Assembly (NCBI GenBank): GCA_037954235.1
Contig: JBBMOA010000013.1
Location: forward strand, 25,587,192 to 25,651,191
DNA length: 64,000 nt
Origin: Aulostomus chinensis
Lineage: Eukaryota > Chordata > Actinopteri > Syngnathiformes > Aulostomidae
Direction: 5' to 3'
The position numbers were made by a program, and so were the translations under genes. Of the stretch, positions 11,357-23,540 are shown piece after piece. Position 1 is the stretch's first letter. Each line of letters starts with the position of its first letter. The notes below the pieces were generated by a model. It had not been told where the DNA came from and searched no databases. It worked only from the letters and a program-made list of their open reading frames with translations.

Positions 11357-12592
11357 GTGGTGCTGGGATATTTGGAGAGTGACAGGGAGCAGGTACCCTG
11401 CTGGCTCTTGATCTCATGGTGAGTGATGGTGGCACATTTTATTCATTCATTCATTTGAACAAAGACTATGTTCTTCTGCCGGGTGGTGCTGTGCCTCAAC
11501 CTGACCAGACTGCTCTGAGAATGTACCGTATCAGAAAGCTAGAGCAAAAGATTAACTGCACGAAGCTGAGAGAGTTGAAGGGTTACCACCATGAAAAATA
11601 GTCCTAATTGATTTACAGTGCCATAGTTAACGGCGTGGGGTGAAAAGCTCGTCATCACTTCCTGTATTTTCCATACTGCCCTGATGGATGTCATGGTTCG
11701 ACTGTAATGCTGTAACCTTCTGCAGGAATGAATATACAAATGTCTCAGCCATTCTTCTCTCTTCTTTTTAACGTGTGTGCTGCTTTTCAGTCAAAGTTTC
11801 TCTCTCTCTCTCTCTTACACACACACATTTCCCCTGTGCTTGTCTGGAGGACGTCTAGTGTAAGGGGTCGCTCATGCGCTGGTTTATTTTGCAGCCAAAC
11901 ACTGTCCCTGTGAGGTGGAAACAGATGGCTCCCCCTCACAGTGAACGGAGGCAGTAAAGCTGCAGTGTTGCATCATGACTAAGCAGCCAGAATTCTGATG
12001 AAGGCGAACATGGACCGGGAGGTTGACCCCCCGCAGCGGCTCCCCTAATTATGAAGTTAAATGTCAGACATGAGCAAGGGAATCTTAACTGAAGACATCA
12101 TTTCCAAAATACTGCTCATCTGTTTTGGAAACACTCGGAGTCACTTGCAATTTATCTTTCAAGATTTGTGAAATGTAGTGCTCTTGTTTTGTCAAGCATG
12201 AACTTCCATGTAATCCTTTACAAAGGAGCACAATCTTTGGATCAGAGACTTCAGTCATTTGTTAGCTGCTTGTGTTAGCATCTGAAAAGTTTTTCAAATG
12301 TCACATCGTGTTTGCATTAGTTACCTGTTGGCCTGCTCTCCAGTGAGAGGCTCTGTTTTCTGTTCAGTCGCTTTGTTGTCCCTGCTGCTGCATCCTAGTC
12401 AGTATTTGTGCTTGTGGCTGCAGCTCACTCAGCTGATTCAGGTCTTTAGATTTGTAGTTTTTGTTTTCAGGGGGTCCATCCGTCCATCCCACTTTTATCT
12501 CAGATCTATCAGACCCTGTTTCTACTCCGTTGAGTATCACGCGTCATTGGAAGTGCTGGGCTGATTACTTGAGTTCAGATTTCATTATTGCC
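11355..12592. other. Unannotated DNA with a small (TC)n(AC)n tract
   Basis: It contains (TC)n followed by (AC)n at 11799-11826. The rest has no recognised feature. CpG density rises toward the right end, just before the open frame at 12593. Confidence 0.5.
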
Positions 12593-12790
12593 TCATACAC
12601 AATTATCACAGCAAGTCTGAAACGTATCGGGTCCGTCTGTGGAACGTGAGTGCGGTGACGGTCGCTGCAGTCTGTACTCATTCTCTACGTCTGTTGACGA
12701 CGAAGACAAACGACCTGACACAGGCGGCAGGTCTGGTTCTCTTTTCTCATTGATATCACGGTTCTCCGGGCGTTTCAGATGCAGAGACAT
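12593..12790 (-). CDS. Unrecognised CpG-rich open frame, possible exon
   Basis: The minus-strand frame begins with ATG and encodes 65 residues. The product is strongly charged and serine/proline-rich (ENRDINEKREPDLPPVSGR, then LSSSSTDVENEYRLQRPSPH) with no known domain. The opposite strand is also open across most of it (12639-12896), which fits a CpG-rich stretch generally free of stops as well as an exon. The sequence just upstream on this strand ends in CAATCTGAGCAG, a passable splice acceptor, but no donor or partner exon was found. I give it low weight as coding sequence. Confidence 0.15.
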   Translation of the reverse strand: MSLHLKRPENRDINEKREPDLPPVSGRLSSSSTDVENEYRLQRPSPHSRSTDGPDTFQTCCDNCV

Positions 12791-14747
12791 AGAAACTGCT
12801 CAGATTGTGTGGATGTGTGCAGGTTGGCCAGAGTCCACGTATTTTCCTGTTACCTCTTTGTCGGGGACGCTTGAGGACACTTTATACTTCAAATGAGATG
12901 AGGTCAAACGCGTCCCCCACGTCCTCGGCCAGCAGTTTAAGTGCCCGGATCACAATGCAGCTGGCTCTGTTTGTATTTAGGGTTCACACTGAAGTCAAGA
13001 GGTGTTTTTAGAATCGAGTGTGAACAGGATTTCTGATTAAAGTCATTAGGACTCCTAACAGGAAGCCTTTAACGGTTGAATTCACTAAACTGCTTTATTT
13101 CTTTATCTGGAGAGAAAGATTGTTTTCTTGTGGTACATGAAAGGGTTAATTGTTTAATTAACCCAACAAAGGTAATAAAGCTCACCCATGTTAACAGGTT
13201 GATGGATGATATTTTTGCCCCTACAATGAATGTGTGGTTCATTTTTCTTTGCTACTGGACCGCATTACCAACTTGTTCTCGCTCTATGAAATTTTGGAAT
13301 CATTAAAGACTTTACTTCCTGTGAGTCAGAAGCCATTTCTCATGAAATTGTTCCAAACATCAAGTTTTCAAGTTTGGGTTACAGATGAGAAGTTTGAATA
13401 ACTGTTTTGGATGAAATGTAATTTATTTATATGAAAATGTCAAACACATTCACTTGGAAACATTTAGTTTTAACTCTCTGAATTATGGTAATGCTACATC
13501 CATCAACAATATAAATGAGAGTGTCAAATTAACTGGAGGCAGCGTCCCTGCTGGAGCTTCACTGCGTGTTCAGGGAAACGTCAGTGAAATCCTCGAGCCG
13601 AAATCTTCAGCGTTCAACACGTCTGCAGGAAGAAGGACGGCATCCAAGAGCAGCGATGTGCAACTTTGCATGAGGATGATTAAACCAACGGCACCGGCGA
13701 AGGAGGAGTGTCTGACGGAACGGTGATGAAAGCCAGACAATGAAACGGTTCTTGGGTGGTTCTGTGAGGTGAAGCAGACCCAGTGGCTAGAACATGCAAC
13801 GCAATTACACTGAAGAAAGGAAAGAGATACAGGGACGTTTCACAGCTCAAACAGACTTCACACGTGCAACAATGCTGGACACTACATGTTACAGACACAT
13901 TCAGGAATGTACTCCTCTCTCCAAACTGTACCTTGTATATTGAACAGTGTCACAAGTGATGGATGGAGAATAAGATTGTGTGTGTCAGCAGAGCGCGCCA
14001 TAAATATTAGTGGGAAAAGTTTTGGCTATTAAATCACGATAACAATGCCAGATGGGGTGACAGTGTGTCAGCAGAGGACACCGAAGAGCAATTAGGAATT
14101 TACAAAGTAGCAGTGACGTGATCGGATTACGAGAGCGAAGCATCCCGGACTCCAGCAGATTTATGATGCAGTCCCGCGTGCAATGATGCGATTTCACCGA
14201 AGAGCAAATTCATTGCACCTGAAAACCAATAACTTTTTACCGATACGACACAGATGGGATGGTTCCAAGACTGCTTCAACAAGAAATACCGGTCTTTTTT
14301 TTCACCTCAAAATATTATATTTTTTTTAATGTTGAAATTACATCGACTAAAATGAGTGAAAAAAACTTAACTCATGTTCCATTCAATGAACTTTGGAAGT
14401 CTTACGGAGTACTCCACATGCAGTCTACACGTCTGATCCATGTGTAAACAATAAGCAACGTTAGCATCTTTTGGACGAGACACGAGGTTCTTACAGGCAT
14501 CTCAGGATTTTGTAAACCAGCATTTCGGCATGGTGGTGTTGTTTTACTCCAGTGTGACCAAACTCCATCATGGCACCATATCAGCTGTCTGAGTCGAGGG
14601 CAGGGAGCGGAGGAGGACATCAAATGAGAAGGCAAATACTGAAGCGTCCGTCACTTTAGTGTCACAGCACAACGTTACGATGCATGGATGGACGACGATC
14701 CTGTAGCGTCGGCAGATTCTTGATCTCGTACCCTCTGTCAGTCAGTA
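12791..14747. other. Unannotated DNA with an AT-rich palindrome
   Basis: At 13143-13164 GGGTTAAT and ATTAACCC form an 8-bp inverted repeat around a 6-base spacer. No gene or repeat copy was recognised in the rest. Confidence 0.5.
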
Positions 14748-14825
14748 CAGCTTTATTTATACAGAACCTTTCAAACAAATACATTCACGTTAAAAGCACT
14801 TCAAAGGGCCAGATTACACGGAGGC
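14748..14825. mobile_element. Degenerate dispersed-repeat fragment
   Basis: AGCTTTATTTATACAGAACC followed by TTTCAAACAAA and AAAGCACTTCAAA matches from memory a teleost repeat end (TTTATATAGCACCTTTCAAACA...AAGTGCTTTACA). There is no second copy here, so the assignment rests on recall only. Confidence 0.4.
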
Positions 14826-17099
14826 AGTGTTCATGTTGAGCTCCAAGCAGTCAAGAGTTACATGAAAAGGCAGGCCTCAAAAAAGTGTAAAAAAAAAAAA
14901 AAAAATTCACTCATCAAGAGAAAATTCCACAATTTGAAGACAGATGGTTTCTGCAATGACAAGCTGATGTTGGAAGATGGTTCATTTCCATTGTTTACAG
15001 TTTGAATGATGTTAGAATTCATTATTATATCAAACTCTTTTAAGTCAATCCAGTTTTCCACAGTACTTCTTCTGCAACTGCAAAATTTGGCCTGTTTTTC
15101 ATGATCATGTGAGGTTCATCCGGTGAAAAGTTGCAGAAGCTGATTAGATTAAAGCGTCATGATGCGTTGTGAGCAGAGTTGATCAAAAATTTGTAGGAAC
15201 TGTATGTGGGGGACAGCCTAAAAATGTGGACAACACGTCATTTCACCACATTCAGGTCAACATTTTGGTGACAGTGTGGGAGCGATGGCGTGTAGCAGCC
15301 GATGAGTTTTCGCAGGTTGCTGCAGCTCCATCAGGACAAATGGCCGCCTGCTCCACATGAGAAGGTCTGGCACAGGATTGAGCCTCTGTGCAAAGTTTGG
15401 TTTGTTTTCCTGAATGGGAGGGCAGATTTCCTGGCAAGGACAAAAGCAGCCGGAGTCCTAATAATGATAAATCGTGCCGAGTCACAGCGGGGTGTTTGTA
15501 GACTGCTCACTGGCTCACCAAAATAACACCAAATACGAGCCAATAAAGACCCATTGCCAAATATTTGTGGTGTACTTTGCTGATTAGTCACTTCCTGTGA
15601 ATGAAGACAACTCTCCTGTGTTTCGTACCCAGCACTGGAATTGAAGTTTACCATATGTGGTCAATCTTTTGGGTCTTTTTTTTTTAATGATGTCCTTCTC
15701 TATTGCAGCTTTGCAGCAGCTTTGAATTATGAGTCAAGGCCTTTTTTACATCCTGAGTTCCAAACATTCAGACTGCAGCTAAATCAAATTATTCGGGTCC
15801 CAGAATGAAAATGAAAAGAATCAAAAATGTCCACGTTGACGTCATATGAAAGCAGTGTTCTACGCAAAGTGACAGGGATTCCTGTGATCAATACATCACC
15901 TTGCAGTATGGCGCCTGTGGGAGAGAGAGAGTAGAGTCTCAGAACTCGGACTATTAGCCGTAAAGGTAAATTATCAGCAAAGCTATCCGTGCATTTCTTT
16001 CCATTACAGATCTCCTAACAATCTGTCATGACTATACAGCAGAAAATACATTTCTTCGCTGAGATTGGAACCAGAGTTTTGCTTCCAAAAGGCCATGTTG
16101 ATGTCATCCATTGTCCACGCCAGCTCCAACCAACCCCATCAACAGTGAGAATGAAGGGGAAGCACAGACTCAGAAGTCTACCAGCAATGCTTTAACATTT
16201 TTGGAACATTTAGAGGTGATTCTTTTTATGCCTGAACACATCTCAAACAGCCAGCCCCTGCAGCTATTTTTGATTTTAGTCGACCTATTTGAACCATTAG
16301 TTCATTGTTTTCCATTTGTGCTGGATGAGGAAACAGTAATGGAGGGAGTCATTGGTTTTCCAGCACTTAGGCAATGCCAATTAACTGTAAACAGGCTAAT
16401 CGTGTCACCGATGAAAAGCTCAGGTTTTAACTCCAAAAATCATTTGAATACAATCAATATTTTGCACCTCACTGGACATAATTGTGCTTTTGTACAGATT
16501 GATCAGCTTTCATGGGTGGTTTTCAGAATACACTGGAATTTATGTCACGTTATTGACTGAGCAGGAGGGAACGCTGTCTGGTTCCTCTCCTGCATCAACC
16601 AGAAAGTTCAATCATGCTCCCGTGTGCAAAACTGCCATCAGAGGCTGAGTGAACGGTTAGTAAAAGTTAGCATGCTAATGACAACGCTAACCTGAGTGGA
16701 AGGCACAATCAGGCTCGTGAACGATTTTCGCGATTTTCCTGTTGAAAACTGACAACAATGGCCTAATACAAAAAGTAAGTGGCATCTAAAGATACATAAT
16801 AATTTAAAGAAAATGACATGAATCGTTGCTGATGTTGTTTTCCTATTTCCTGAAGTTAAGATGCTGTTTTAAGATATGCAGGGGTTTAGTTTGAGCAGGC
16901 TGCCAAGTGAAACTTTTCACCAGAACTCAGTTACAAGTCAGTTGGGTGCAAATGAAGTTTAAAAAAGAAAAAAAAAAAGACATATAGACCATATAGACAG
17001 TATTAAACCGGCAAAACTAAATATGTGTGTGCTTGTGGACCCCCAGCCCACCATTTAGTCTGAGTTTTGGCCCTCTGAAGGGAAAGTGTCTGTGCACGT
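14826..17099. other. Unannotated DNA, no gene seen
   Basis: It includes a 17-base A run at 14889-14905 and a 149-codon open frame (16111-16560, plus) without an ATG start, codon bias or recognisable domain. GTTAGCATGCTAATG and CGCTAACC near 16667-16692 are GCTAA-type words common in teleost repeats. Confidence 0.5.
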
Positions 17100-17320
17100 C
17101 TGATTTAGAGGCATTAAAGATTAATTGTGCAGTCCTCCATTTAACATGGCGGTTCCATTAATATGGATTGTTTAATCATGAAATTTAGCAGCTCAACAGT
17201 TTAAGTGTGATTGGGGGGGTTATCGACTCGTGCACTTTAATAATAAAATCATTCTTAATGCTCTTGGAGACCTGCTTCGTTAAAACAAGCATTAATCTCC
17301 AGCTAGTCGGCGCCATGACA
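17100..17320. promoter_or_regulatory. TAAT-rich block, possible enhancer
   Basis: TAAT/ATTA cores occur at least seven times in about 200 bases (near 17113, 17121, 17157, 17171, 17237-17259 and 17291). Such clustering is typical of homeodomain-bound conserved non-coding elements, but it also arises in AT-rich DNA. Conservation cannot be judged from one sequence. Confidence 0.2.
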
Positions 17321-19033
17321 ACGCACGGTAGTGTTAGCAGTGAGAAGTCGTCAAGTGGATTATGCTAAGTCCTTGTGCAGCGTAGGGGGACAGAATTGAG
17401 AGAATGCAGAACAGAACATGTGTTTGGCTCATGCAGATGAGGTCAGTGTGCTGCAGAATCCGTACGCCCCTCCAGTGTGGAGCTGAAACAGAGAAAACTC
17501 TCTGGTCAGGAGCTCGCGGAGAGCAATAAATCGAACGAAAACGGAACCAACTCAAAGGGGAAACTATTCATCCCAGCCCTATAACTCTTCCTGCCCCCCT
17601 CCCCCCCATTATATTTTATGTCCGAGCTTTTTTGCACTGATTGCATTAGCAGGCCCCAAAAAGGCCTTGGAAGAACAAAGCCGTCATAGCTGGAAGCAGA
17701 GCCAGCTCCGAGAGGGAGGAGCCCGGGGGTCTGAACAGAAAAACAGGGCTCTGTAATGAGAAAAGGCTCGGGAATCATCTTGTAAATTACTTCTCAGTGT
17801 AAATTTGATTTGATGCATTTTGGGTGTTTGTTTTCGTGCAGTTGTCTGTTTCAATGTTGCTGATTGTTGTTTTTTTTACAGCCTGTAAATCTCATCGTAG
17901 CGTTTTAAAAAGTGTTATACATGCAGCGCTGCTGTTGCGGTTGAAGTCATTGTGGGAGTCCAAAAGTGGAATGAAAGATAGCTCTTGTAGAAAGTGGCAC
18001 TGAAATAAAGATGTTCTAGTTGTCAATGCTGGGAAACACTAAAAGATATGAATTATTCTTTCTAATTCAGCTTTGGACAGTTGGGGGAGATTCTGCTGCC
18101 AGGATTTAACAAATACCCCCAGACACCAAAGAATAAAAGTGTATCAGTGTGTTATTTATTTATGTGTGAGGCTCTTAGGAGAGTTTTGGCATCGTTCACC
18201 TTAGCGTTTATGGTTTTATGGTAAGCAGTTTTACTATTCTGGTTCACGCTCACCACTCTCATCAGGGTCAACGCAGCCAAACACAAGTTGGCTGTTCAAC
18301 TTAGAAGCAGTACTGAGTCCAGGAATGGCAGCAGCCGTTCTGAATGGATGTTCAAAAACCACAAAGTGAGCCTGGTTATGTCACGTGTGCTTCATTAGCT
18401 CGGCAGACCAGCAGCTTCACACTAAGTGTTTAAATTCATCTAAACTGCAGCAGTAGCTTGTGTCCAGATGGGAAGATTACAGGTTCAAAGCACTATGAGG
18501 ATGTTAAAAGAAAAAAGAAAAGTGAGGTCATGTCTTCTAGACAAGTACGGGACAGGACTTCTCATTGCGCTGCATGTGATTCATTAGGCCTCAGCGTTCG
18601 CCTGCATCCTTCAGTGTCGTCATTATGTTGCAGAGTTCATGGACGTTATCGGCATGCTTTGCAATGAATGAATCATGGAAATTGCTGTAATTATCTCCCA
18701 ACCAGATCCGCTTCATGTTTATAACCTTTAAGCCCATGTTTTTCCTCATTGCATTCATCCAGAGGAGAGGGAGAGGAAATATCAAAATGGCTTGCATCAG
18801 GTCAGAGAATAAATTATTCTTAATTGCTTACAGAGAGCAGTAATGCTTGGGGGGTTTGGAGGGAGTCAGTGAGGGCTGCAAAGCCATGGTGACTGTAACA
18901 GTGTACCAGGTCAGGTATTACGTAAAGGTGGAAGGTAAAGTATTAAAATGATTGTGCTGCTCAGTGCATGAGTGCAGTCACGGCCCCTCCACTCCGGAAT
19001 GAGGTCAGGCAAACCAGCTGTTTCTTTGGTTAA
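17321..19033. other. Unannotated DNA, no gene seen
   Basis: It has a C-rich run at about 17595-17608. From 17610 to 17770 there is a mixed-composition block with GCACTGATTGCATTAGCAGG and GGCCCCAAAAAGGCC-like words that looks more like a conserved non-coding element than a repeat. That is inference only. Confidence 0.45.
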
Positions 19034-19245
19034 AGAATAATTCAGGTATTTTTAAACCTGGGCCTAATTTCCAATGCTTCTGGGTATAAATGATTAATAG
19101 TCAAGATCATGTATTTATAGGGACCAAAATAATTGGAATCAGTTGAAACGGAAAACTGCTGCAAAGTAATCCCACAAGCCATTTGTCCACGTCCAAGTAT
19201 GTCCACTAAAACTGCTTGTTACACTGACAGAGTTGACTTGAAGTG
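19034..19245 (+). mobile_element. Dispersed repeat 'GGTATTTT', copy 1
   Basis: It aligns in the same orientation with 39393-39625. Shared words are AGGTATTTTTAAACCTGG versus TGGTATTTTCAAACCTGG, then GGGT.TAAATGATTA, AATAATCCCAC versus GTAATCCCAC, and CTGCTTGTT versus GTGCTTGTT. The family is one I associate with teleost DNA-transposon-derived repeats. The superfamily is not assigned. Confidence 0.65.
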
Positions 19246-21175
19246 TTGCGATGTCTCCGGGTTACTGGGTGTTGACCTCCGTCTAGAACAGTTCATCTTG
19301 GGGCTGCCTGGTTAAATTCAAGCTGAATCCCCAAGTCAGGCGGGTCGCACCAGAAGTCAGCGTCCTAGTCCCTCGCTAATTGGCGTGAGAGTCAGAGACA
19401 CATCTCTGCCGTAGACTGGGAGGCACTAGGTTTTCGGGGTCCATGCCCCATTCTAATTAGCGCAAACTCTCTGGAACGCCTTCAGATTGTTTCTCCAAAT
19501 TTGCCACAAACGTCCAGTGGTGGTCAAAGGTCAGTCTCACCTCAAACTAACACGATATTTCACTCATATATTCACCGAGGAAGACGTACACGTCCAACTG
19601 CAGCTGTGGCAGACGCACGCCACGGTGCTGTGTCTGTGGCTAGTTTAGACTATTCTGGAGATTTTCTTTATTTGGATTTACACAGTTTGGACTCTTCATG
19701 TTTTCCCAGTAAGTTTTGATGCATAAGAGGGCACCAGTGGAGCGCAGCTGTCCCATCTAGTGATTATATGTTTGTGTATTCTCTAGGTCACATGACATGG
19801 AAGCTATGGGAAATAAACCTGCTGAATATTCTGTTAAAATATTTACACTAGTGAGTTCATACCTCCACCGAGGCGATATGACATCATCAGAAGTTAGGCA
19901 GTTTAGTTTTTATTTCCTTGTTCGTCCGTACAAATGCAACGAGGGCGATGGCGGTATCAGCGGTTCACCATCCCGAGTTGAGATGCAGGACATCGACGGC
20001 AGGAGAGAGACGGCTTAGATGTTGTTGTTTCCGAGGCTACAGCACGATGGTTTACTACAACTTTGAATACCAAAGACAATAAATGATTAGATGCAGATGG
20101 GTGTTTAAAAAAGTGCACTTAAAATACAACCCCCCCCCCCCGAAAAAAAAGCTGTTTGCTATTAAATGGGGAAAAAAAAAAACTCCAGTAAATATATCAT
20201 GTGTTAGCCAATAGAGAAAATTCACAGTCACACTTGAATTGAATAATTGTATTTCAGCCGGGGGAAAGAACTGCGCTGTCTGCTCCGACTCAGGGACAGA
20301 TAGTGATTATTCATGAGTGTCTGCAAGGCTACATAATGAACGCGGTAAAATTCCCAGAACCAAATGTTTTGTATTTTCTCATTCTGTTGAAAAAGACATC
20401 CTACACTGGAGGGTTTGCCAGTTTCAGCGTGTATTCACTCAACAGTGGTTTTGCTTTATTTATGAATGTTTTACAGTAAAACAAACAAACAAACAAACAA
20501 AAACATGTGGAACTCTATTCTCATGAAGCACAAGATGAAATATAGTAATCTAATAACTGGAGCTATGAACTGATGTGTTCAGGTGACTGTAGTCTGGAGT
20601 ACAGTTGTTTACATCCGCAGTAATTGAAGAAGTACTTCACAATGTGGTCTCATGGGGTTGCTTTATAAATACCGCACGCGTGTCGTGCGTAGACGTTTTT
20701 AGTTTTCGGTGTGTTCTTAAACGCCCCGCAGACTTCTGATCTGAAGGTTTCATTGGTGATGACTGCTACCAACATGGCAGCCAAGTAACGAATAATGTCA
20801 TTACAAGTAACTGTATGTTTCTGGACAAAAAACTGACGCAAGAAAAAGGCAGCGCGGTGACAGAATTCATATTTGAGCTGCGCTGCCTCGTTTGATCATC
20901 CCGGAGACTCGGATCCGGCCTTGGTGCCCTGGTTGTGGTTTTGGATGTACTGTAAGATACGTGCTGGCGACACACGAGAGCAAACAAGGGTTTTGGCTCC
21001 TTGCTAGCGTGTCCGTCTCCCACTCTGTGATCATGAGATGGAGGTCAGCGCGAGGTTGAGCTTGACTGCATGACGTAGGTTTCAGCTGAGCAACTCGCTG
21101 CAATGAGAACCGCCAGCAAAACACAGGAAATTCCTTTTCTTTTCATGGAAAATGCAATATTTTATGACCGTTCTG
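19246..21175. other. Unannotated DNA with low-complexity tracts
   Basis: A C12 run lies at 20130-20141 followed by A-rich sequence, and a (CAAA)n array lies at 20478-20503. The part near 20230-20345 (GTGATTATTCATGAGTG and neighbours) could be regulatory, but nothing proves it. Confidence 0.5.
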
Positions 21176-21289
21176 ACAGTGCTGTGGTTAAGATCTGGTT
21201 AGGTTTAGGCACACAACCCCAATTGGTTAGATTTAATATGAAGAAAAAAATTATAATGGTTTGGAAAAAATAAAAATAGATGATTAACA
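21176..21289 (+). mobile_element. Dispersed repeat 'GGTTAAG', copy 1
   Basis: GGTTAAGATCTGGTTAGGTT followed by TAGGCACACAA aligns with 50074-50160 (AGTTAAGGTCTGGTAAGGTT, then GAGGCACAAAA). The copy runs directly into the minisatellite at 21290, and from memory teleost members of this family often carry such an array. Confidence 0.6.
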
Positions 21290-21634
21290 GCAGCTGAAAA
21301 TGTCCATCTTGCGAAAAACACAGTTTTGGTGTCAGAAACGTCACTGAGAACGTTCCCAGGTCTCACCAAAAACACCTGGGCTGGTCGGCAGACACGCGGC
21401 TGAAAACGTCTCCACTTTGCGCTTGAAACACTAAAATAAGGAAAACAGATGCAGCTGAAAATGTCCCGATGTGTCACCAAAAAAAGCAAACGGAAAAAAA
21501 AATGGTTTGTTTTTCCCAAACCACTCCTGAAAATATACAGATATCTGACTAAAAACTCTGGGTTTGGTCACCAGAAACGCAGCTGAAAATATCCTGATTC
21601 CTTGCTAAAACAACAGTTTTTGGGGCAGATTTCA
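21290..21634 (+). repeat. Degenerate minisatellite, about six units of 52-75 bp
   Basis: The word GCAGCTGAAAATGTCC or a variant recurs near 21290, 21344, 21397, 21449, 21521 and 21579. Each unit continues with a CACCAAAAAC-like or CACCAGAAAC-like segment. Units 1-3 are about 53 bp apart. Unit 4 is longer because of an A-rich insert, and the following start is at about 72. Units are diverged from each other, so the array is old. Minus-strand open frames across it (21162-21519) come from the periodic structure and are not called as genes. Confidence 0.75.
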
Positions 21635-23377
21635 GTACGAAATGACACCATGCGTCTGCACAAACATTTGTAATGATATCACATGAATTGCCTTTAGAAA
21701 CTGGCCTCTAGATGAGACCAGGCTGTGCTGGGACCCTCTGTTGGAGAGCTGGGGGACTCTTTCCCTCCTCTGCTGTGTGGCACCAGAGGTGAGGAGCCTT
21801 AATTGAAATTTCACTGCCCACTTGCTCTGTAATGGCAAGGTTTCCTTCCTGGAAACAACCTTGCCAGTGCTGCAGCAGATGGAGTTGTGAGACCAGGACG
21901 TTTGGTGCCGCTCCAGACCTTGTGTTTATGTACTCGGAGGTCTTTGGCCCTCGTGAACAGGATCCATTCTAACTGCAAACGGGAAGTCAACTTAAATCTC
22001 ACAATTTGTTTTTCCACTTCTCTGAGCATATACTGTTGTTGTCCTCTGTGGCCAGGACATGCATGTAAATACACAGCTGGAGCTGGAGGAAGTCTGCACA
22101 GTTCATATTCCTGTTCATCTACACTGAGCTGCAGCAGGAATTAGTTTATTTTTCAGTTCCCAAACTCTGACAAGTAAGCTTGTCTTTGATTGACATCTTC
22201 TTTGTGGCTGTCGGAATGATCTTGCTAACCGTCACACATCTGCTGCTTTAATAAGATTGACAAAAAGGGAAAGAAAATTATTTTGAAATGTGTGATTTGA
22301 TCCAGATCTGATATGTACTGAAAACTGGCAAATGGAAATTTTCAGCTTTTCTTCGGGTACAGCGAGCCCAAAGTCTTTTTACGACTGAGAGTATTGAATT
22401 AGCAGGCTGAAATGGGTCATCAGGTAGAGAAAACAGCCCCCGCTCCCCCGGTGATGGTAGAATTAGCGCCTGCATATGACTTTTATAGTCATTTTATAGT
22501 GGTGTTCCCAGCCAGTCCATGCAATCTCAAGATACTGTAGGTGGCCGGTCTGTGCTGATCTCATGTTGTAGCTCCATCCCAAGTTACAGGATAATTATAG
22601 AATGTGTAGAGCGAATGTGGCTGTTGAGGGACCGGGCCTGCGCTGGAGACCAGGCTCTTTGAATTACTGAGTCATGGATGATATGTGCTGGCAGCGGGCT
22701 CGACTGTAAATAAATTCCAGAGCACACCCTGCTGAATCTGGCTGAATGTGTGATTAGCTCTGGCGGCTAAATAAAAGGCAAATTGGCTAACAGAAGTGCC
22801 GGCAAACTCCTTTTTCCAAGGACAGCACATCCCAGCGCCTCACATGTGGATATGAGGCGTCCAGTACTCATGAGCTGATTTGTTCTACTGTTTCCACAGC
22901 ATCGTGGATGAATGATGATCTGTCTCAGGAGTTCGCAGATGAAAACAAAGTGTTGGAGAGATGGGAAAATCCAGCGGGGACATCATGTGGTGAAAGGTCT
23001 ACTGATGTCCAGCATTATGAAAACAGACATAAATGATTTCAGTTTAGAGATGTGTCTGTGTAGGTTTCGGAACGCCTAAATTTGTCATGATTTAATGATC
23101 GATAGCTTGGAACATTTTCTCTCGAGTTGCGTCATTATGACAGCGACTTCACACCAACCTCCCCGCACGCAACTGCCCTCGTAAAATCAGTGCTGTCGGC
23201 AGCCGTCACTTTTCTTGATTTTATCAGGTGTATCCATAAATCGGCACGTCATAGTCTCATTTCAGCCAAATAAATTGTAAATTTTGGCCGGTTTGAGGAA
23301 GTATCTACACATCATCAAAGCTGAGAGAGAAACCACCGCTAAAAACTAGTAATACCGCATCGTGGCGATGTGAGCCC
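21635..23377. other. Unannotated DNA, no gene seen
   Basis: Open frames are short and unbiased. The part near 22555-22800 has non-repetitive mixed composition with words such as CTCTGGCGGCTAAATAAAAG and CATGGATGATATGTGCTGGC that could be conserved non-coding sequence. Comparison with another fish would decide. Confidence 0.45.
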
Positions 23378-23540
23378 GTCACTGTGACCTTGACCTTTGA
23401 CCAATAACATCTTTTCAGGTCATCCTTGAAGCCCAATTTGGGCCAAATTGAATGAGACAAGATGTTCCTGAGATATTCCTTTGATGAGAGGAAGACAGAC
23501 ATCGTGTTCATTTGAGGTCACAGTGACGTTTGACCAACGA
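23378..23540 (+). mobile_element. Dispersed repeat 'GTGACCTTTGACC', copy 1
   Basis: It starts GTCACTGTGACCTTGACCTT and contains TGACCAATAACATCTTTTCA, a TCCTTGAAGCCCAA segment and ACAGACATCGTG. GTCACTGTGACC (23378-23389) and GGTCACAGTGAC (23516-23527) are perfect 12-bp inverted repeats at its two sides. Other copies are at 42690, 45145, 45475 and 52455. Confidence 0.7.

Noticed and set aside
16111..16560. 149-codon open frame
   Set aside because: No ATG start, unbiased third positions and no recognisable domain.
21162..21519. Phenylalanine-rich minus-strand frames
   Set aside because: They lie in the degenerate minisatellite and A-rich sequence and reflect composition.
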